Notes under the pieces: generated by a model
Databases searched by the model: none
The model's input: only the letters and a program-made list of their open reading frames with translations
What the model was told of the DNA's origin: nothing
Shown here: one piece after another, positions 16,868 to 26,308 of the stretch
Layout: every line of letters starts with the position of its first letter
Position numbering within the stretch: the stretch's first letter is position 1
From: Actinospica acidithermotolerans
GTDB taxonomy: Bacteria > Actinomycetota > Actinomycetes > Streptomycetales > Catenulisporaceae
NCBI RefSeq assembly: GCF_018139625.1
Contig: NZ_JAGSOH010000006.1
Location: forward strand, 1 to 64,000
Length of the DNA stretch: 64,000 nucleotides
Direction: 5' to 3'
Program-made: the position numbers and the translations under genes

Positions 16868-19800
16868 TCACGCCGCGAGGCAGTTCGGTCCGAACAGCGT
16901 CTTGATCTCCGAGATCAGCGCGCTGCTGTACTCCACCGGATGGGCCGGAAGGTCGAACAGCACCTTGGACCGCGGCTCCTGCAGGGTCAGCCGCACCGGG
17001 CGCGGGCCCGGGTGCGCGGCGAGGATGTGGCCGAGTTCGGTGACCGAGCGCTGGTTGATCTGCCGCGCGTTGATCGTCAGCTGCAGCGGCATGTCCTTGC
17101 CGACGGTGCTCAGGTCCAGCGGGATCAGCTCCTGGCCGAAGACCGAGATCGCGCCGTCCCGCTCGTTGAGCCTGCCGCGCACGCTGACGCACGCGTCGTC
17201 CACCAGCTCGTTCTGGAACAGCGGGTAGACCTTCGGGAAGAACAGCACCTCGACCGCGGCGTCCAGGTCCTCGACGGTGACGATGGCCCAGGCGGCGCCG
17301 GAGTTCTTGTTGATCCGGCGGTCCACCTTGGAGATGATCCCGGACAGCCGCACCTCGCCCTCGGTCCGCTCGCCGCTCAGCAGCTGCGCGATCGTGGTGT
17401 CCCGGTTGCGGGCGAGCAGCGGCTCGGCGCCGTCCAGCGGGTGGCTGGAGACGTACAGGCCGAGCATCTCCCGCTCGAAGCCCAGCTTCACCTTCTGCGA
17501 CCACTCCGGGGTGCCGGGCACCTCGAAGCCGACGGAGGCGGAGCCCGCCGGGCCCGAGTCCTCCTCGAACATGCCGAACAGGCTGTCCTGGCCGATCGAC
17601 TCCTGCTTCTTGACGTCGAGCACCGCGTCCACGGCCCGCTCGTGCACCTCGATCAGGGCGCGCCTGGCGTGACCGAGCGAGTCGAAGGCGCCGGCCTTGA
17701 TCAGCGACTCGATCGCGCGCTTGTTGCAGACCGCGATCTCGACCTTGTTCATGAAGTCGGGGAAGGACTCGTAGCGGCCCTTGGCCTCCCGCGAGCGCAC
17801 GATCGAGGCGACCACGTTCTCGCCGACGTTGCGGATCGCGCCGAGCCCGAAGCGCACGTCGTCGCCGACGGCGCTGAAGTCGAGCACGCTCTCGTTCACG
17901 TCGGGGGAGAGCACCTTGATGCCGAGCTTGCGGCACTCGCCGAGGTAGAGCGCCGCCTTGTCCTTGTTGTCGCCGACCGAGGTGAGCAGCGCGGCCATGT
18001 ACTCGGCCGGGTAGTTCGCCTTCAGGTACGCGGTGCGGTAGGAGACCATGCCGTACGCGGCCGAGTGCGACTTGTTGAACGCGTAGCCGGCGAAGGGGAC
18101 CAGGACGTCCCACACCGCCTGGATCGCCTCGTCCGAGTACCCGCGCTCCCGGCAGCCCGCCTGGAAGGGCACGAACTCCTTGTCCAGGATCTCCTTCTTC
18201 TTCTTGCCCATCGCGCGGCGCAGCAGGTCGGCCTTGCCGAGCGAGTAGCCCGCCAGGACCTGCGCCGCCCGCTGCACCTGCTCCTGGTAGACGACCAGGC
18301 CGTAGGTCTCGCCGAGGACCTCCTGGAGCGGTTCCTCGAGCTCCGGGTGGATCGCGGTGATCGGCTGCATGCCGTTCTTGCGCAGCGCGTAGTTGGTGTG
18401 CGACTCCATGCCCATCGGGCCGGGCCGGTACAGGGCGCTGGCCGCCGAGATGTCGTTGAAGTGGTTGGGCTTCATCAGCTTCAGCAGCGCCTGCATGCCG
18501 CCGCCGTCGAGCTGGAAGATGCCCAGGGTCTCGCCGCGGCCCAGCATCGCGAACGTGGTCTGGTCGTCCATCGGGATCTTGTCGATGTCCAGGTCGATCC
18601 CGCGGTTGCGCTTGATGTTGCGCAGGGCGTCGTCGATGATGCCCAGGTTCCGCAGGCCCAGGAAGTCCATCTTGATCAGGCCCATGGACTCGCAGGACGG
18701 GTAGTCGAACCCGGTGATGATCACGCCGTCCTTGTCCCGCTTGTGCAGCGGGATCAGGTCGATCAGCGGATCCTTCGAGAGGATGACCGCGCACGCGTGC
18801 ACGCCGGTGCCGCGCATCAGCCCCTCGACGCCGAGCGCCGTGTCGACGACCTTCTTCACGTCCGGGTCGCTGCTGTAGAGCTCGCGGACCTCGGCGGCCT
18901 CGGTGTAGCGCGGGTGCTTCTCGTCCAGCACGCCGTAGAGCGGCATCGACTTGCCGAGCACGTCCGGCGGCATCGCCTTGGTGATCTTCTCGCCCATGGC
19001 GAAGGGGTAGCCGAGGATGCGGGAGCTGTCCTTGATCGCGGCCTTCGCCTTGATCATGCCGAAGGTGTTGACCTGCGCGGTGTACTCCTCGCCGTACTTC
19101 TCGGCGACGTAGCGCACCATCTGGTCGCGGTAGCGGTCGTCGAAGTCGAGGTCGACGTCGGGCGGGCTCACCCGCTCCGGGTTCAGGAACCGCTCGAACA
19201 GCAGTCCGTAGGGCAGCGGGTCGATGTCCGTGATGCCGAGCAGGTAGGCGACCATCGAGCCGGCCGCGGAGCCCCGGCCCGGGCCGACCGCGATGCCGCT
19301 CTTGCGCGCGTGCGCCGTGATGTCCGCGACGACCAGGAAGTAGGAGTCGTAGCCGAGCGGCCCGAGGATGGTGAGCTCGTAGGCGACCCGGTCCAGCACC
19401 TCCTGCGGCGGGTTCTCCCCGTAGCGCCAGGTCAGGCCCTCGTCCACCTTCTTGCGCAGGTAGCTCGCCGGGGTCTCGCCCTCCGGGACCGGGAAGACCG
19501 GCATCCGGTCGACGTGGTCGAAGACCTCGTGGTAGGACTCGACCCGCTCGGCGATCAGCAGGGTGTTGTCGCAGGACTCGGGCAGCTCGCGGAACAGGCC
19601 GCGCATCTGCTCGGAGGTCTTGAGGTAGTACCCGGTGCCGTGGAACCGGAAGCGGTTCGGCTCGTCCTTGTTCTTGCCCACGCCGATGCACAGCAGGCTG
19701 TCGTGCGCGTCGGACTGGTCTTCGGTGACGTAGTGCGAGTCATTCGTGGCCAGCAGCGGGATGTCCAGCTGCTTGGCGAGGCGCAGCAGGTCCTCGCGCA

Positions 19801-20422
19801 CGTCCCGCTCGATGTCGAGGCCGTGCTCCATCAGCTCCAGGAAGTAGTTCTCCTTGCCGAAGATGTCCTGGTAGGTGCCCGCCGCCGCGACCGCCTCGTC
19901 GTACTGGCCGAGCCGCAGCCGGGTCTGCACCTCGCCGGACGGGCAGCCGGTCGTCGCGATGACGCCCTCGGCGTTCTCCGCGATCAGCTCGCGGTCCATC
20001 CGCGGCTTGCCGTAGTAGCCCTCATACGAGGCCAGGGTGGAGAGCTTGAACAGGTTCCGCAGGCCGCGGGAGTTCTGCGCCCACATCGTCATGTGGGTGT
20101 ACCGGCCGCCGCCGGAGACGTCCTTGCCGCCCTCGCCCTCGCTCGATCCGTTGCTCTGGCCGCGCTGGCCCCAGAACACCGGCTTGCGGTCGAACCGGCT
20201 GCCCGGCGCCACGTACGCCTCGATGCCCAGGATCGGCTTGACCGGCGTGTCCTTCGCGAGGGTGTACATCTCGTAGGCGCCGAACATGTTGCCGTGGTCG
20301 CTCATCGCGATCGCGGGCATCCCCTGCCGCTCCACCTCGGCGAGCATCTTGCCGACCTTGGCGGCACCGTCGAGCATCGAGTACTCGCTGTGAACGTGCA
20401 GGTGGACGAACGAGTCGGACAA
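16868..20422 (-). CDS. dnaE: DNA polymerase III alpha subunit
   Basis: The replicative polymerase has an N-terminal PHP domain (FVHLHVHSEYSMLDGAAK) and the palm acidic residues in PPDVDLDFDD and LIKMDFLGLRNLG. It also has the DGVIITGFDYPSC and KSHSAAYGMVSYRTAYLKAN stretches, a C-terminal OB fold, and an internal clamp-binding motif QDSLF. At ~1184 residues it matches actinobacterial DnaE1. An ATG at 20437 lies in frame, but gga abuts it. A TTG at 20422 sits 7 nt after ggaggg and gives the family-typical SDSFVHLHVH start, so I prefer the TTG. Confidence 0.97.
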   Translation of the reverse strand: MSDSFVHLHVHSEYSMLDGAAKVGKMLAEVERQGMPAIAMSDHGNMFGAYEMYTLAKDTPVKPILGIEAYVAPGSRFDRKPVFWGQRGQSNGSSEGEGGKDVSGGGRYTHMTMWAQNSRGLRNLFKLSTLASYEGYYGKPRMDRELIAENAEGVIATTGCPSGEVQTRLRLGQYDEAVAAAGTYQDIFGKENYFLELMEHGLDIERDVREDLLRLAKQLDIPLLATNDSHYVTEDQSDAHDSLLCIGVGKNKDEPNRFRFHGTGYYLKTSEQMRGLFRELPESCDNTLLIAERVESYHEVFDHVDRMPVFPVPEGETPASYLRKKVDEGLTWRYGENPPQEVLDRVAYELTILGPLGYDSYFLVVADITAHARKSGIAVGPGRGSAAGSMVAYLLGITDIDPLPYGLLFERFLNPERVSPPDVDLDFDDRYRDQMVRYVAEKYGEEYTAQVNTFGMIKAKAAIKDSSRILGYPFAMGEKITKAMPPDVLGKSMPLYGVLDEKHPRYTEAAEVRELYSSDPDVKKVVDTALGVEGLMRGTGVHACAVILSKDPLIDLIPLHKRDKDGVIITGFDYPSCESMGLIKMDFLGLRNLGIIDDALRNIKRNRGIDLDIDKIPMDDQTTFAMLGRGETLGIFQLDGGGMQALLKLMKPNHFNDISAASALYRPGPMGMESHTNYALRKNGMQPITAIHPELEEPLQEVLGETYGLVVYQEQVQRAAQVLAGYSLGKADLLRRAMGKKKKEILDKEFVPFQAGCRERGYSDEAIQAVWDVLVPFAGYAFNKSHSAAYGMVSYRTAYLKANYPAEYMAALLTSVGDNKDKAALYLGECRKLGIKVLSPDVNESVLDFSAVGDDVRFGLGAIRNVGENVVASIVRSREAKGRYESFPDFMNKVEIAVCNKRAIESLIKAGAFDSLGHARRALIEVHERAVDAVLDVKKQESIGQDSLFGMFEEDSGPAGSASVGFEVPGTPEWSQKVKLGFEREMLGLYVSSHPLDGAEPLLARNRDTTIAQLLSGERTEGEVRLSGIISKVDRRINKNSGAAWAIVTVEDLDAAVEVLFFPKVYPLFQNELVDDACVSVRGRLNERDGAISVFGQELIPLDLSTVGKDMPLQLTINARQINQRSVTELGHILAAHPGPRPVRLTLQEPRSKVLFDLPAHPVEYSSALISEIKTLFGPNCLAA

Positions 20423-20547
20423 AGTCCGGCCCTCCATTCCTGAGGGCGTTGGACGGGTCGGACAAAGTCCGGCGCTGCGTCCTTCGCGGGTCGGCGGCCA
20501 AGGTCGGTCCAACTCTATGACAGGCCCCCGACAGAAACGTGAAGGGC

Positions 20548-21429
20548 TCAGCGGATGATCGCGACGCCGCCCGCGACCGCGCAGCGGTCCTCGAGCTCCG
20601 GGCCGGGGCCGGTGCCGTCCGGGCGCCAGGCGGTGCAGCGCACGAAGCCCGGTTCTACGAACTCGAAGTCGGAGAGCAGGCCGCGGACCGCCTCCAGCGG
20701 ACGCGGCGTGTACTGGAAGGGGTTGCCGGCCAGGGACTCCTTCAGCGCCCGCTCGGTGTTCGTCGGGTCCGAGCCCTCCAGCAGGTGCAGCATCACGACG
20801 AGGCTGCCCGGTGCCAGCGCGCCCTTCAGCTCGGCCAGGGCCCGGGCGAGCCGGTCCTCGTCGGCGATGAAGTCCAGCATCCCGAGCAGGATCAGGCCGA
20901 CCGGCCGCGACAGGTCGAGCCGCGCGTGCAGCCACGGGTTCGCCAGCACCGGGCCCGGGTCGCGGAACTCGGCCCACAGCGCGTGCACCTGCCCGAACCC
21001 GCGGGCCCGCGCGCCCAGCACCGCCCGCGCGTGCGCCGCGCTGACCTGGTCGTCGGTGACGAACACGAAGCGGCTGCCCGGACGGCTCGCCCGCGCCAGG
21101 CCGGTCACGCTCGGGCTGCTCAGCTTCGGTATGTAGCAGCCGAGGTGCAGGAACTGGTCCAGGCCGTGTCCGGGCTCGGCGATCCACTGCAGCGCCCGCA
21201 CGATGAAGGCCTCGCCGGCCCGCGCGGCGAGCAGCACGTTCGGCGCGTGGCGCATGGCGAGTTCGGCGGCGTCCCGGTCGACCTGGAAGTTGTCCTTGCC
21301 GCCGACCATGTAGTCCCACATCCGCAGCGGATGCGGCATCTCGGCGGGCGGATCCGGCGGCTGCCAGCCGCGGCCCAGCGACAGATCCCAGGGCGGCAGC
21401 GCACCGCCCGGCGGCTTATCGCCACTCAT
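20548..21429 (-). CDS. DUF574-type SAM-dependent methyltransferase-like protein
   Basis: The layout is that of the large actinobacterial S-adenosyl methyltransferase family PF04672. It has the diagnostic MWDYMVGGKDNFQVDRDAAE near the N-terminus, then a Rossmann core and VGLILLGMLDFIADED. The usual SAM motif (FLDIG-GIPT) is changed to FLHLGCYIPK, with His in place of the acidic residue, and FVTDDQVSAAHARAVL replaces the usual VDNDP. Cofactor binding may therefore be altered or lost. ATG at 21429 (MSGDKPPGG) follows ggaaggggga. These proteins usually have unknown substrates. It is upstream of dnaE on the same strand. Confidence 0.75.
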   Translation of the reverse strand: MSGDKPPGGALPPWDLSLGRGWQPPDPPAEMPHPLRMWDYMVGGKDNFQVDRDAAELAMRHAPNVLLAARAGEAFIVRALQWIAEPGHGLDQFLHLGCYIPKLSSPSVTGLARASRPGSRFVFVTDDQVSAAHARAVLGARARGFGQVHALWAEFRDPGPVLANPWLHARLDLSRPVGLILLGMLDFIADEDRLARALAELKGALAPGSLVVMLHLLEGSDPTNTERALKESLAGNPFQYTPRPLEAVRGLLSDFEFVEPGFVRCTAWRPDGTGPGPELEDRCAVAGGVAIIR

Positions 21430-21565
21430 GCCGGACCGTCCCCCTTCCGGCCGCGCGACCGCCCGGCGACCTCCTCCGCAGGATACGGCGGCGGCGGCCC
21501 CGCTGTCCCAGGAACGCCGCACCCCGTTCGGATGAAAAAAAGTTCAGCGAACGAACGCGCAGCCA

Positions 21566-21601
21566 TTGACTCGGCTCCGCCGGTCAACTTACGGTGCGGT
21601 C
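21566..21601 (+). promoter_or_regulatory. Housekeeping-type promoter giving a leaderless mRNA
   Basis: TTGACT (21566-21571) and TACGGT (21590-21595) are separated by 18 nt, a good sigma-70/HrdB-like promoter. The GTG start codon follows 6 nt after the -10 box, at the expected transcription start, and no Shine-Dalgarno sequence exists. The aldehyde dehydrogenase mRNA is therefore probably leaderless. Confidence 0.65.
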
Positions 21602-23074
21602 GTGGTAGCCGTCAGCAGAGGATTAGTCATCGCCGGCACCGAGGCCCCCGCCGCCTCCGGCCGCAGCACAGCAACCGTCAACCCGTGGACCGGCGCGGCG
21701 TACGCCGAGGTCGCGGCGGGCTCCGCGGCGGACGTCGAGCGCGCCGTGGGCGCCGCGGCCGAGGCCTTCGAAACCTGGTCGGCGACCAAGCCCGCCGAGC
21801 GCCGCGCCATCCTGCTGCGCGCGGCCGACCTGCTCGCCGAACGCACGCCCGAGATCATCGCCCTGATGGCGAACGAGGTCGGCGGGGTCGCGCCGTGGGC
21901 CGGCTTCAACGCCGCGCTCGCCGCGGACATGCTCCGCGAGGCCGCGGCCGCCACCACCCAGCCGGTCGGCCAGGTGCTCGCGACCAACTCCGAGGGGGTC
22001 TTCTCGGTACAGCAGCGGGTGCCCAAGGGCGTGGTCGCCGCGATCTCGCCGTGGAACGCGCCGGTCATCCTCGGCGTGCGCGCGGTGGCGCTGCCGCTGG
22101 CCATGGGCAACACGGTGGTGCTCAAGCCGAGCGAGGACGCGCCGATCGCCTGCGGCCTGCTCATCTCCGACGTCCTGCACGAGGCCGGGCTGCCGCCCGG
22201 CGTGCTCAACGTCGTCACCAACGACCGCGCCGACGCGGCCGAGGTGGTCGAGGCGCTGATCGGCGACCCGCGGGTGCGGATGGTGAACTTCACCGGCTCC
22301 ACCGAGGTCGGCCGCCGGATCGGGGTGATCGCGGCCCGCTTCCTCAAGCCCGCGGTGCTCGAGCTCGGCGGGAAGAACCCGCTGATCGTGCTCGACGACG
22401 CCGACCTGGACTACGCGGTGGACGCGGCCGTGTTCGGCGCCTTCTTCAACGCCGGGCAGATCTGCATGTGCGTGGACCGGGTGATCGTGCACCGCTCGCT
22501 CGCCGAGGCGTTCACCGAGCGCTTCGCCAAGCGGGTGAACGAGCTGCCCTGCGGCGACCCGAGCTCCGCGGGCGTCGCGATCGGCCCGGTCATCAACGAG
22601 GGCGCGGCGAAGCGGGTCAGCGGCCTGATCGCCGACGCGGTCGCCAAGGGCGCCGGGCTGGCCGCCGGCACCGGCGAGATCGAGGAGCCGGGCACGCTCA
22701 TCCGGCCGACGGTGCTCACCGGGGTGACCCCGGACATGCGCATCTACGCCGAGGAGATCTTCGGCCCGGCCACGGTCATCCACCCGGTCGACTCGGTCGA
22801 GGAGGCGATCGCGCTCGCCAACGACACCCTCCAGGGGCTGACCGCCGGCGTGATCACCGAGAACCTGGCCCGCGGCCTGGCGGTGGCGGCGCGGCTGCGC
22901 ACCGGGATCGTGCACGTCAACGACCAGTCGATCGCGGACGAGCCGCAGGCTCCGTTCGGCGGCGTCAAGGAGTCCGGATACGGCAGGTTCGGCGGCCAGG
23001 CGGGCGCCGAGGCGTTCACCGACATCCGCTGGGTCACGGCCCAGGTGACCGGCCACGCCCACTTCCCGATCTGA
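21602..23074 (+). CDS. Aldehyde dehydrogenase (benzaldehyde/salicylaldehyde dehydrogenase-like)
   Basis: The enzyme is an NAD(P)-dependent oxidoreductase of aldehydes to acids. The catalytic Cys is in NAGQICMCVDRVI, the general base Glu in VLELGGKNPLIVLDDADLD, and the cofactor loop in NFTGSTEVGRRIG. The PWNAPVILGVRAVALPLAMGNTVVLKPS stretch resembles the subgroup acting on aromatic aldehydes (vanillin, benzaldehyde, salicylaldehyde). The GTG at 21602 is chosen from the promoter spacing; a TTG at 21566 coincides with the -35 box and cannot be the start. A strong hairpin separates it from convergent nirD. Confidence 0.9.
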   Translation: MVAVSRGLVIAGTEAPAASGRSTATVNPWTGAAYAEVAAGSAADVERAVGAAAEAFETWSATKPAERRAILLRAADLLAERTPEIIALMANEVGGVAPWAGFNAALAADMLREAAAATTQPVGQVLATNSEGVFSVQQRVPKGVVAAISPWNAPVILGVRAVALPLAMGNTVVLKPSEDAPIACGLLISDVLHEAGLPPGVLNVVTNDRADAAEVVEALIGDPRVRMVNFTGSTEVGRRIGVIAARFLKPAVLELGGKNPLIVLDDADLDYAVDAAVFGAFFNAGQICMCVDRVIVHRSLAEAFTERFAKRVNELPCGDPSSAGVAIGPVINEGAAKRVSGLIADAVAKGAGLAAGTGEIEEPGTLIRPTVLTGVTPDMRIYAEEIFGPATVIHPVDSVEEAIALANDTLQGLTAGVITENLARGLAVAARLRTGIVHVNDQSIADEPQAPFGGVKESGYGRFGGQAGAEAFTDIRWVTAQVTGHAHFPI

Positions 23075-23096
23075 GGTCGGGCGCCGGCCGGAAAAG

Positions 23097-23130
23097 GCGG
23101 CGGCCCGGGAGCGCGCTCCCGGGCCGCCGC
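23097..23130. terminator. Bidirectional terminator hairpin
   Basis: This is a perfect 34-nt palindrome (16-bp stem gcggcggcccgggagc, 2-nt loop) between the convergent aldehyde dehydrogenase and nirD genes. There is no T-tract, as is common in high-GC actinobacteria. Confidence 0.8.
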
Positions 23131-23142
23131 GCGCGCCCGCCG

Positions 23143-23553
23143 CTACGCGTCCCCGGCCGCGGCGCCCGCGTCGTCGAGCACGAAGGCGTTCCCGTCCCGA
23201 GGGATCGCCGGGTCTTCGAGCACGTACACGGTCTCCGCCTCGCGCAGCACCGGGTAGGTCGGCAGCCGGTGCGCCGGGTCGGGTCCGGCCGGCCCGTCCA
23301 CGCAGCGGCCGGAGGCCAGCTCGTACACGTGCTTGAGCATGGGGGAGGCCACGGTCGGCATCCCGCCGCGCGAGCCGGTCAGGCCACGGGAGATGACGTA
23401 CGCGCCGGTGGCCGGGTCCAGGTTGCCCACCGCGTAGAGCTCGTCCTTGGCCGTGCGGAACACCGCGGCCTGGCTGCCGTCCGGCAGCAGCACGGCCACG
23501 CCGCGGCCCGGGATCAGCTGCTCGTAGCGGCAGACGGGGATCTGCTTGATCAT
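23143..23553 (-). CDS. nirD: Nitrite reductase (NADH) small subunit
   Basis: The 136-residue Rieske-fold small subunit of assimilatory nitrite reductase starts with IKQIPVCRYEQLIPGRGVAV and contains AVFRTAKDELYAVGNLDPATGA and SPMLKHVYELASGRCVD. As in known NirD proteins, the Cys/His ligands for an iron-sulphur cluster are absent. Its ATG overlaps the nirB stop (ATGA), implying translational coupling and equal stoichiometry. It is the last gene of the nirBD operon. Confidence 0.92.
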   Translation of the reverse strand: MIKQIPVCRYEQLIPGRGVAVLLPDGSQAAVFRTAKDELYAVGNLDPATGAYVISRGLTGSRGGMPTVASPMLKHVYELASGRCVDGPAGPDPAHRLPTYPVLREAETVYVLEDPAIPRDGNAFVLDDAGAAAGDA

Positions 23554-26138
23554 CCGGCGCTCACCAGGTCCTTCACGTCGTCGGTACGGTCCGCGCGGCG
23601 GCCGATGGTCAGCAGGGGCTTGATCTGGCCGCGCTCGGTGGTGAACTCGATGGACGGGTCCGGGGTGTCCGGCGCGTTCACGAAGGAGACGAAGCGGCGC
23701 AGCGTCTCCGGGTCCTCGATCGCTGCGCGCCACTCGTCCGTGTAGCTGCCGACGTGCGCGTCCATCAGGGCCTCGAGCTCCGCGCCGAGCCCGAGGCTGT
23801 CGTTCAGCACCACGTCGCGCACGTGCTCGAGCCCGCCCTCGATCCGCTCGATCCAGACCGAGGTGCGTTCCAGCCGCTCGGCGGTGCGGATGTAGAACAT
23901 CAGGAACCTGTCGATGGCCCGGATCAGCTCCTGCCTGCTCAGGTCCTTGGCGAACAGGTCGGCGTGCCGGGGGCTGAAGCCGCCGTTGCCCGCCACGTAG
24001 AGGTTCCAGCCGTTCTCGGTCGCGATCACGCCGATGTCCTTGCCCTGCGCCTCCGCGCACTCGCGGGCGCAGCCGGAGACGGCCGCCTTGATCTTGTGCG
24101 GCGAGCGCAGGCCGCGGTAGCGCAGCTCCAGCTCGATGGCCATGGCCACCGACTCCTGCACGCCGTAGCGGCACCACTCCGAGCCGACGCAGGACTTCAC
24201 CGTCCGCAGCGACTTGCCGTACGCGTGCCCGGACTCGAAGCCGGCGTCGACCAGCCGCCGCCAGATCGCCGGGAGCTGCTCGACCCGCGCGCCGAACAGG
24301 TCGATCCGCTGGCCGCCGGTGATCTTCGTGTAGAGCCCGAAGTCGCGGGCCACCTCGCCGATCACGATCAGCTTCTCCGGGGTGATCTCGCCGCCCGGGA
24401 TGCGCGGCACCACCGAGTAGGAGCCGTTCTTCTGCAGGTTGGCCAGGAAGTGGTCGTTCGTGTCCTGCAGCGCGGCCTGCTCGCCGCTCAGGATGTGCTT
24501 CGGGCCGCCGAGCCGGCCGCTGAGCGAGGCCAGGATCGAGGCGACGGCCGGCTTGCAGATCTCGCAGCCCTCCACGTCCGCGCCCTCGACGCCGTGCTCG
24601 GCGACCAGCTGCGCGAAGGTGCCGATCCGGCGCACGAGCACGATCTCGTACAGCTCGGAGCGGGTCTGCGCGAAGTGCGGGCACAGTGCGGTGGACTGCT
24701 CGACGCCGGCCGCGTCCAGCAGCTTGCCGAGCATGGGGATGCAGGAGCCGCAGCCGGTGCCGGCCTTCGTGCAGCGCTTCAGATCGCCGACGGTCGCGCA
24801 GCCGTCCTCCTGCACGGCCTCCAGCAGCGAGCCCTTGCTGACGTTGTGGCAGCTGCAGATGGTCGCCGAGTCGGGCAGCGAGCCGACGCCGAGCGTCACG
24901 GCCTCGCCGTCCGAGGGCGGCAGCAGCAGCCGGATCGGGTCGGCGGGCAGCGGGGTGTCGGTCCCGGCCAGCGGCTTGAGCACGTCGTACGCCGACGCGT
25001 CCCCGACCAGGATGCCGCCGAGCAGCCTGCCGTCCTCGGTGACGACGAGCTTCTTGTACAGGCCCTGCGATTCATCCGAGTAGAGGGTGGTGCGCGCGCC
25101 CGCCGTGGTGCCGAAGGCGTCGCCGAACGACGCCACGTCCACGCCCATCAGCTTCAGCTTCGTGGACAGGTCGGCGCCGAGGAAGGGCTTCGAGTCGCCC
25201 GCGAGGATGTGCCGCGCCGCGGTCTCGGCCATCGAGTAGCCGGGCGCGACCAGGCCGTACACCCGGCCGTCCATCGCCATAGCGCACTCGCCGACCGCGT
25301 AGACGTGCGGATCGGAGGTCAGGCAGTGCGCGTCGACCTTGATGCCGCCGCGCTCGCCGAGCGCGAGCCCGAACTCGCGGCCGATCGTGTCCCAGGGCCG
25401 CACGCCCGCCGCGAAGACGACCATCTCGACCGGCAGCGTGCGCTGGTCGCTCGGGTCGTGCCCGGCCGCCAGCAGCATCTCGGCCGCGGCACCGTCCTCG
25501 CCCGCGTGCACGGCCTCGGTGCGGGTGCCGGAGTGGACGGTGACGCCGAGCTCCGAGATCCGCTGCCGCAGCGCCATGCCCCCCGCGTCGTCCACCTGCA
25601 GCGGCATCAGCCGCGGCGCGAACTCGATGACGTGCGTGTCCAGGCCGAGCGAGGTGAGCGCGCCGGCCGCCTCCAGGCCCAGCAGGCCGCCGCCGACGAC
25701 CGCGCCGACCCGGCGGCCGGCCGCGTACGCCTTGATCGCGTCCACGTCCTCGACCGTGCGGTACACGAAGCAGCCCGGCAGGTCGTGGCCGGGCACCGGC
25801 GGCACAAACGGCCGCGAGCCGGTGGCCAGGACCAGCGCGTCGTACGCGTAAGTCGACCCGCCGGCGCCGGTCACGATCCGCGCGGCGAGGTCCAGCGCCA
25901 CGGCCTCCTCGCCGAGCACGACCTCGACGCCCGGCGGGTCGTCGTAGGTCAGGTCGGCGTCCGTCGAGCCGTTGAACAGCGCGGTCAGGTGCACGCGGTC
26001 GTACGCGGGCCTGGCCTCCTTGGACAGCACGGTGATGGACACGGGCTCGTCACCCGCCGCACGCTGCGCCGCGAGCTCGGACAGCACACTCGCGCAGCGG
26101 TGGCCGACCATGCCGTAGCCGACGATCAGGATTCTCAT
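23550..26138 (-). CDS. nirB: Nitrite reductase (NADH) large subunit
   Basis: This cytoplasmic enzyme reduces nitrite to ammonium using NADH. The domain order is: FAD site (ILIVGYGMVGHRCASVL), NADH site (GAVVGGGLLGLEAAG), the BFD-like [2Fe-2S] domain (ICSCHNVSKGSLLEAV, CTKAGTGCGSCIP), then the sulphite/nitrite reductase domains. The siroheme-[4Fe-4S] cysteines lie in SCVGSEWCRYG and SGCARECAEAQ. The length of 862 residues is normal. It is divergently transcribed from the HemD-like regulator, with 170 nt between the starts. That gap has gttacctgaac-type half-sites but no clear full GlnR box. Confidence 0.96.
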   Translation of the reverse strand: MRILIVGYGMVGHRCASVLSELAAQRAAGDEPVSITVLSKEARPAYDRVHLTALFNGSTDADLTYDDPPGVEVVLGEEAVALDLAARIVTGAGGSTYAYDALVLATGSRPFVPPVPGHDLPGCFVYRTVEDVDAIKAYAAGRRVGAVVGGGLLGLEAAGALTSLGLDTHVIEFAPRLMPLQVDDAGGMALRQRISELGVTVHSGTRTEAVHAGEDGAAAEMLLAAGHDPSDQRTLPVEMVVFAAGVRPWDTIGREFGLALGERGGIKVDAHCLTSDPHVYAVGECAMAMDGRVYGLVAPGYSMAETAARHILAGDSKPFLGADLSTKLKLMGVDVASFGDAFGTTAGARTTLYSDESQGLYKKLVVTEDGRLLGGILVGDASAYDVLKPLAGTDTPLPADPIRLLLPPSDGEAVTLGVGSLPDSATICSCHNVSKGSLLEAVQEDGCATVGDLKRCTKAGTGCGSCIPMLGKLLDAAGVEQSTALCPHFAQTRSELYEIVLVRRIGTFAQLVAEHGVEGADVEGCEICKPAVASILASLSGRLGGPKHILSGEQAALQDTNDHFLANLQKNGSYSVVPRIPGGEITPEKLIVIGEVARDFGLYTKITGGQRIDLFGARVEQLPAIWRRLVDAGFESGHAYGKSLRTVKSCVGSEWCRYGVQESVAMAIELELRYRGLRSPHKIKAAVSGCARECAEAQGKDIGVIATENGWNLYVAGNGGFSPRHADLFAKDLSRQELIRAIDRFLMFYIRTAERLERTSVWIERIEGGLEHVRDVVLNDSLGLGAELEALMDAHVGSYTDEWRAAIEDPETLRRFVSFVNAPDTPDPSIEFTTERGQIKPLLTIGRRADRTDDVKDLVSAG

Positions 26139-26308
26139 GCGTTCGGTCTCGCTTCCTGGGATTGTGCAGCGGGGTCAGCGGACACCAGGGTCCGGCGCCG
26201 CGATGACGGGCCCTTATCCGGTGCGTTACCTGAACGGAGCGAGGCGCCGAGTTCGGCGGCGCCGGGAAAAAGAATCGGGAGCTTACCGCCGCGTATCCGG
26301 TCGGCAAC

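Noticed and set aside
16940-20443. 1167-codon plus frame opposite dnaE
   Set aside because: Shadow of dnaE; no domain and typical antisense composition.
26139-26308. GlnR box in the nirB-hemD divergent region
   Set aside because: Half-sites such as gttac and gaac occur, but spacing and the alternate GAAAC element do not fit the known consensus.
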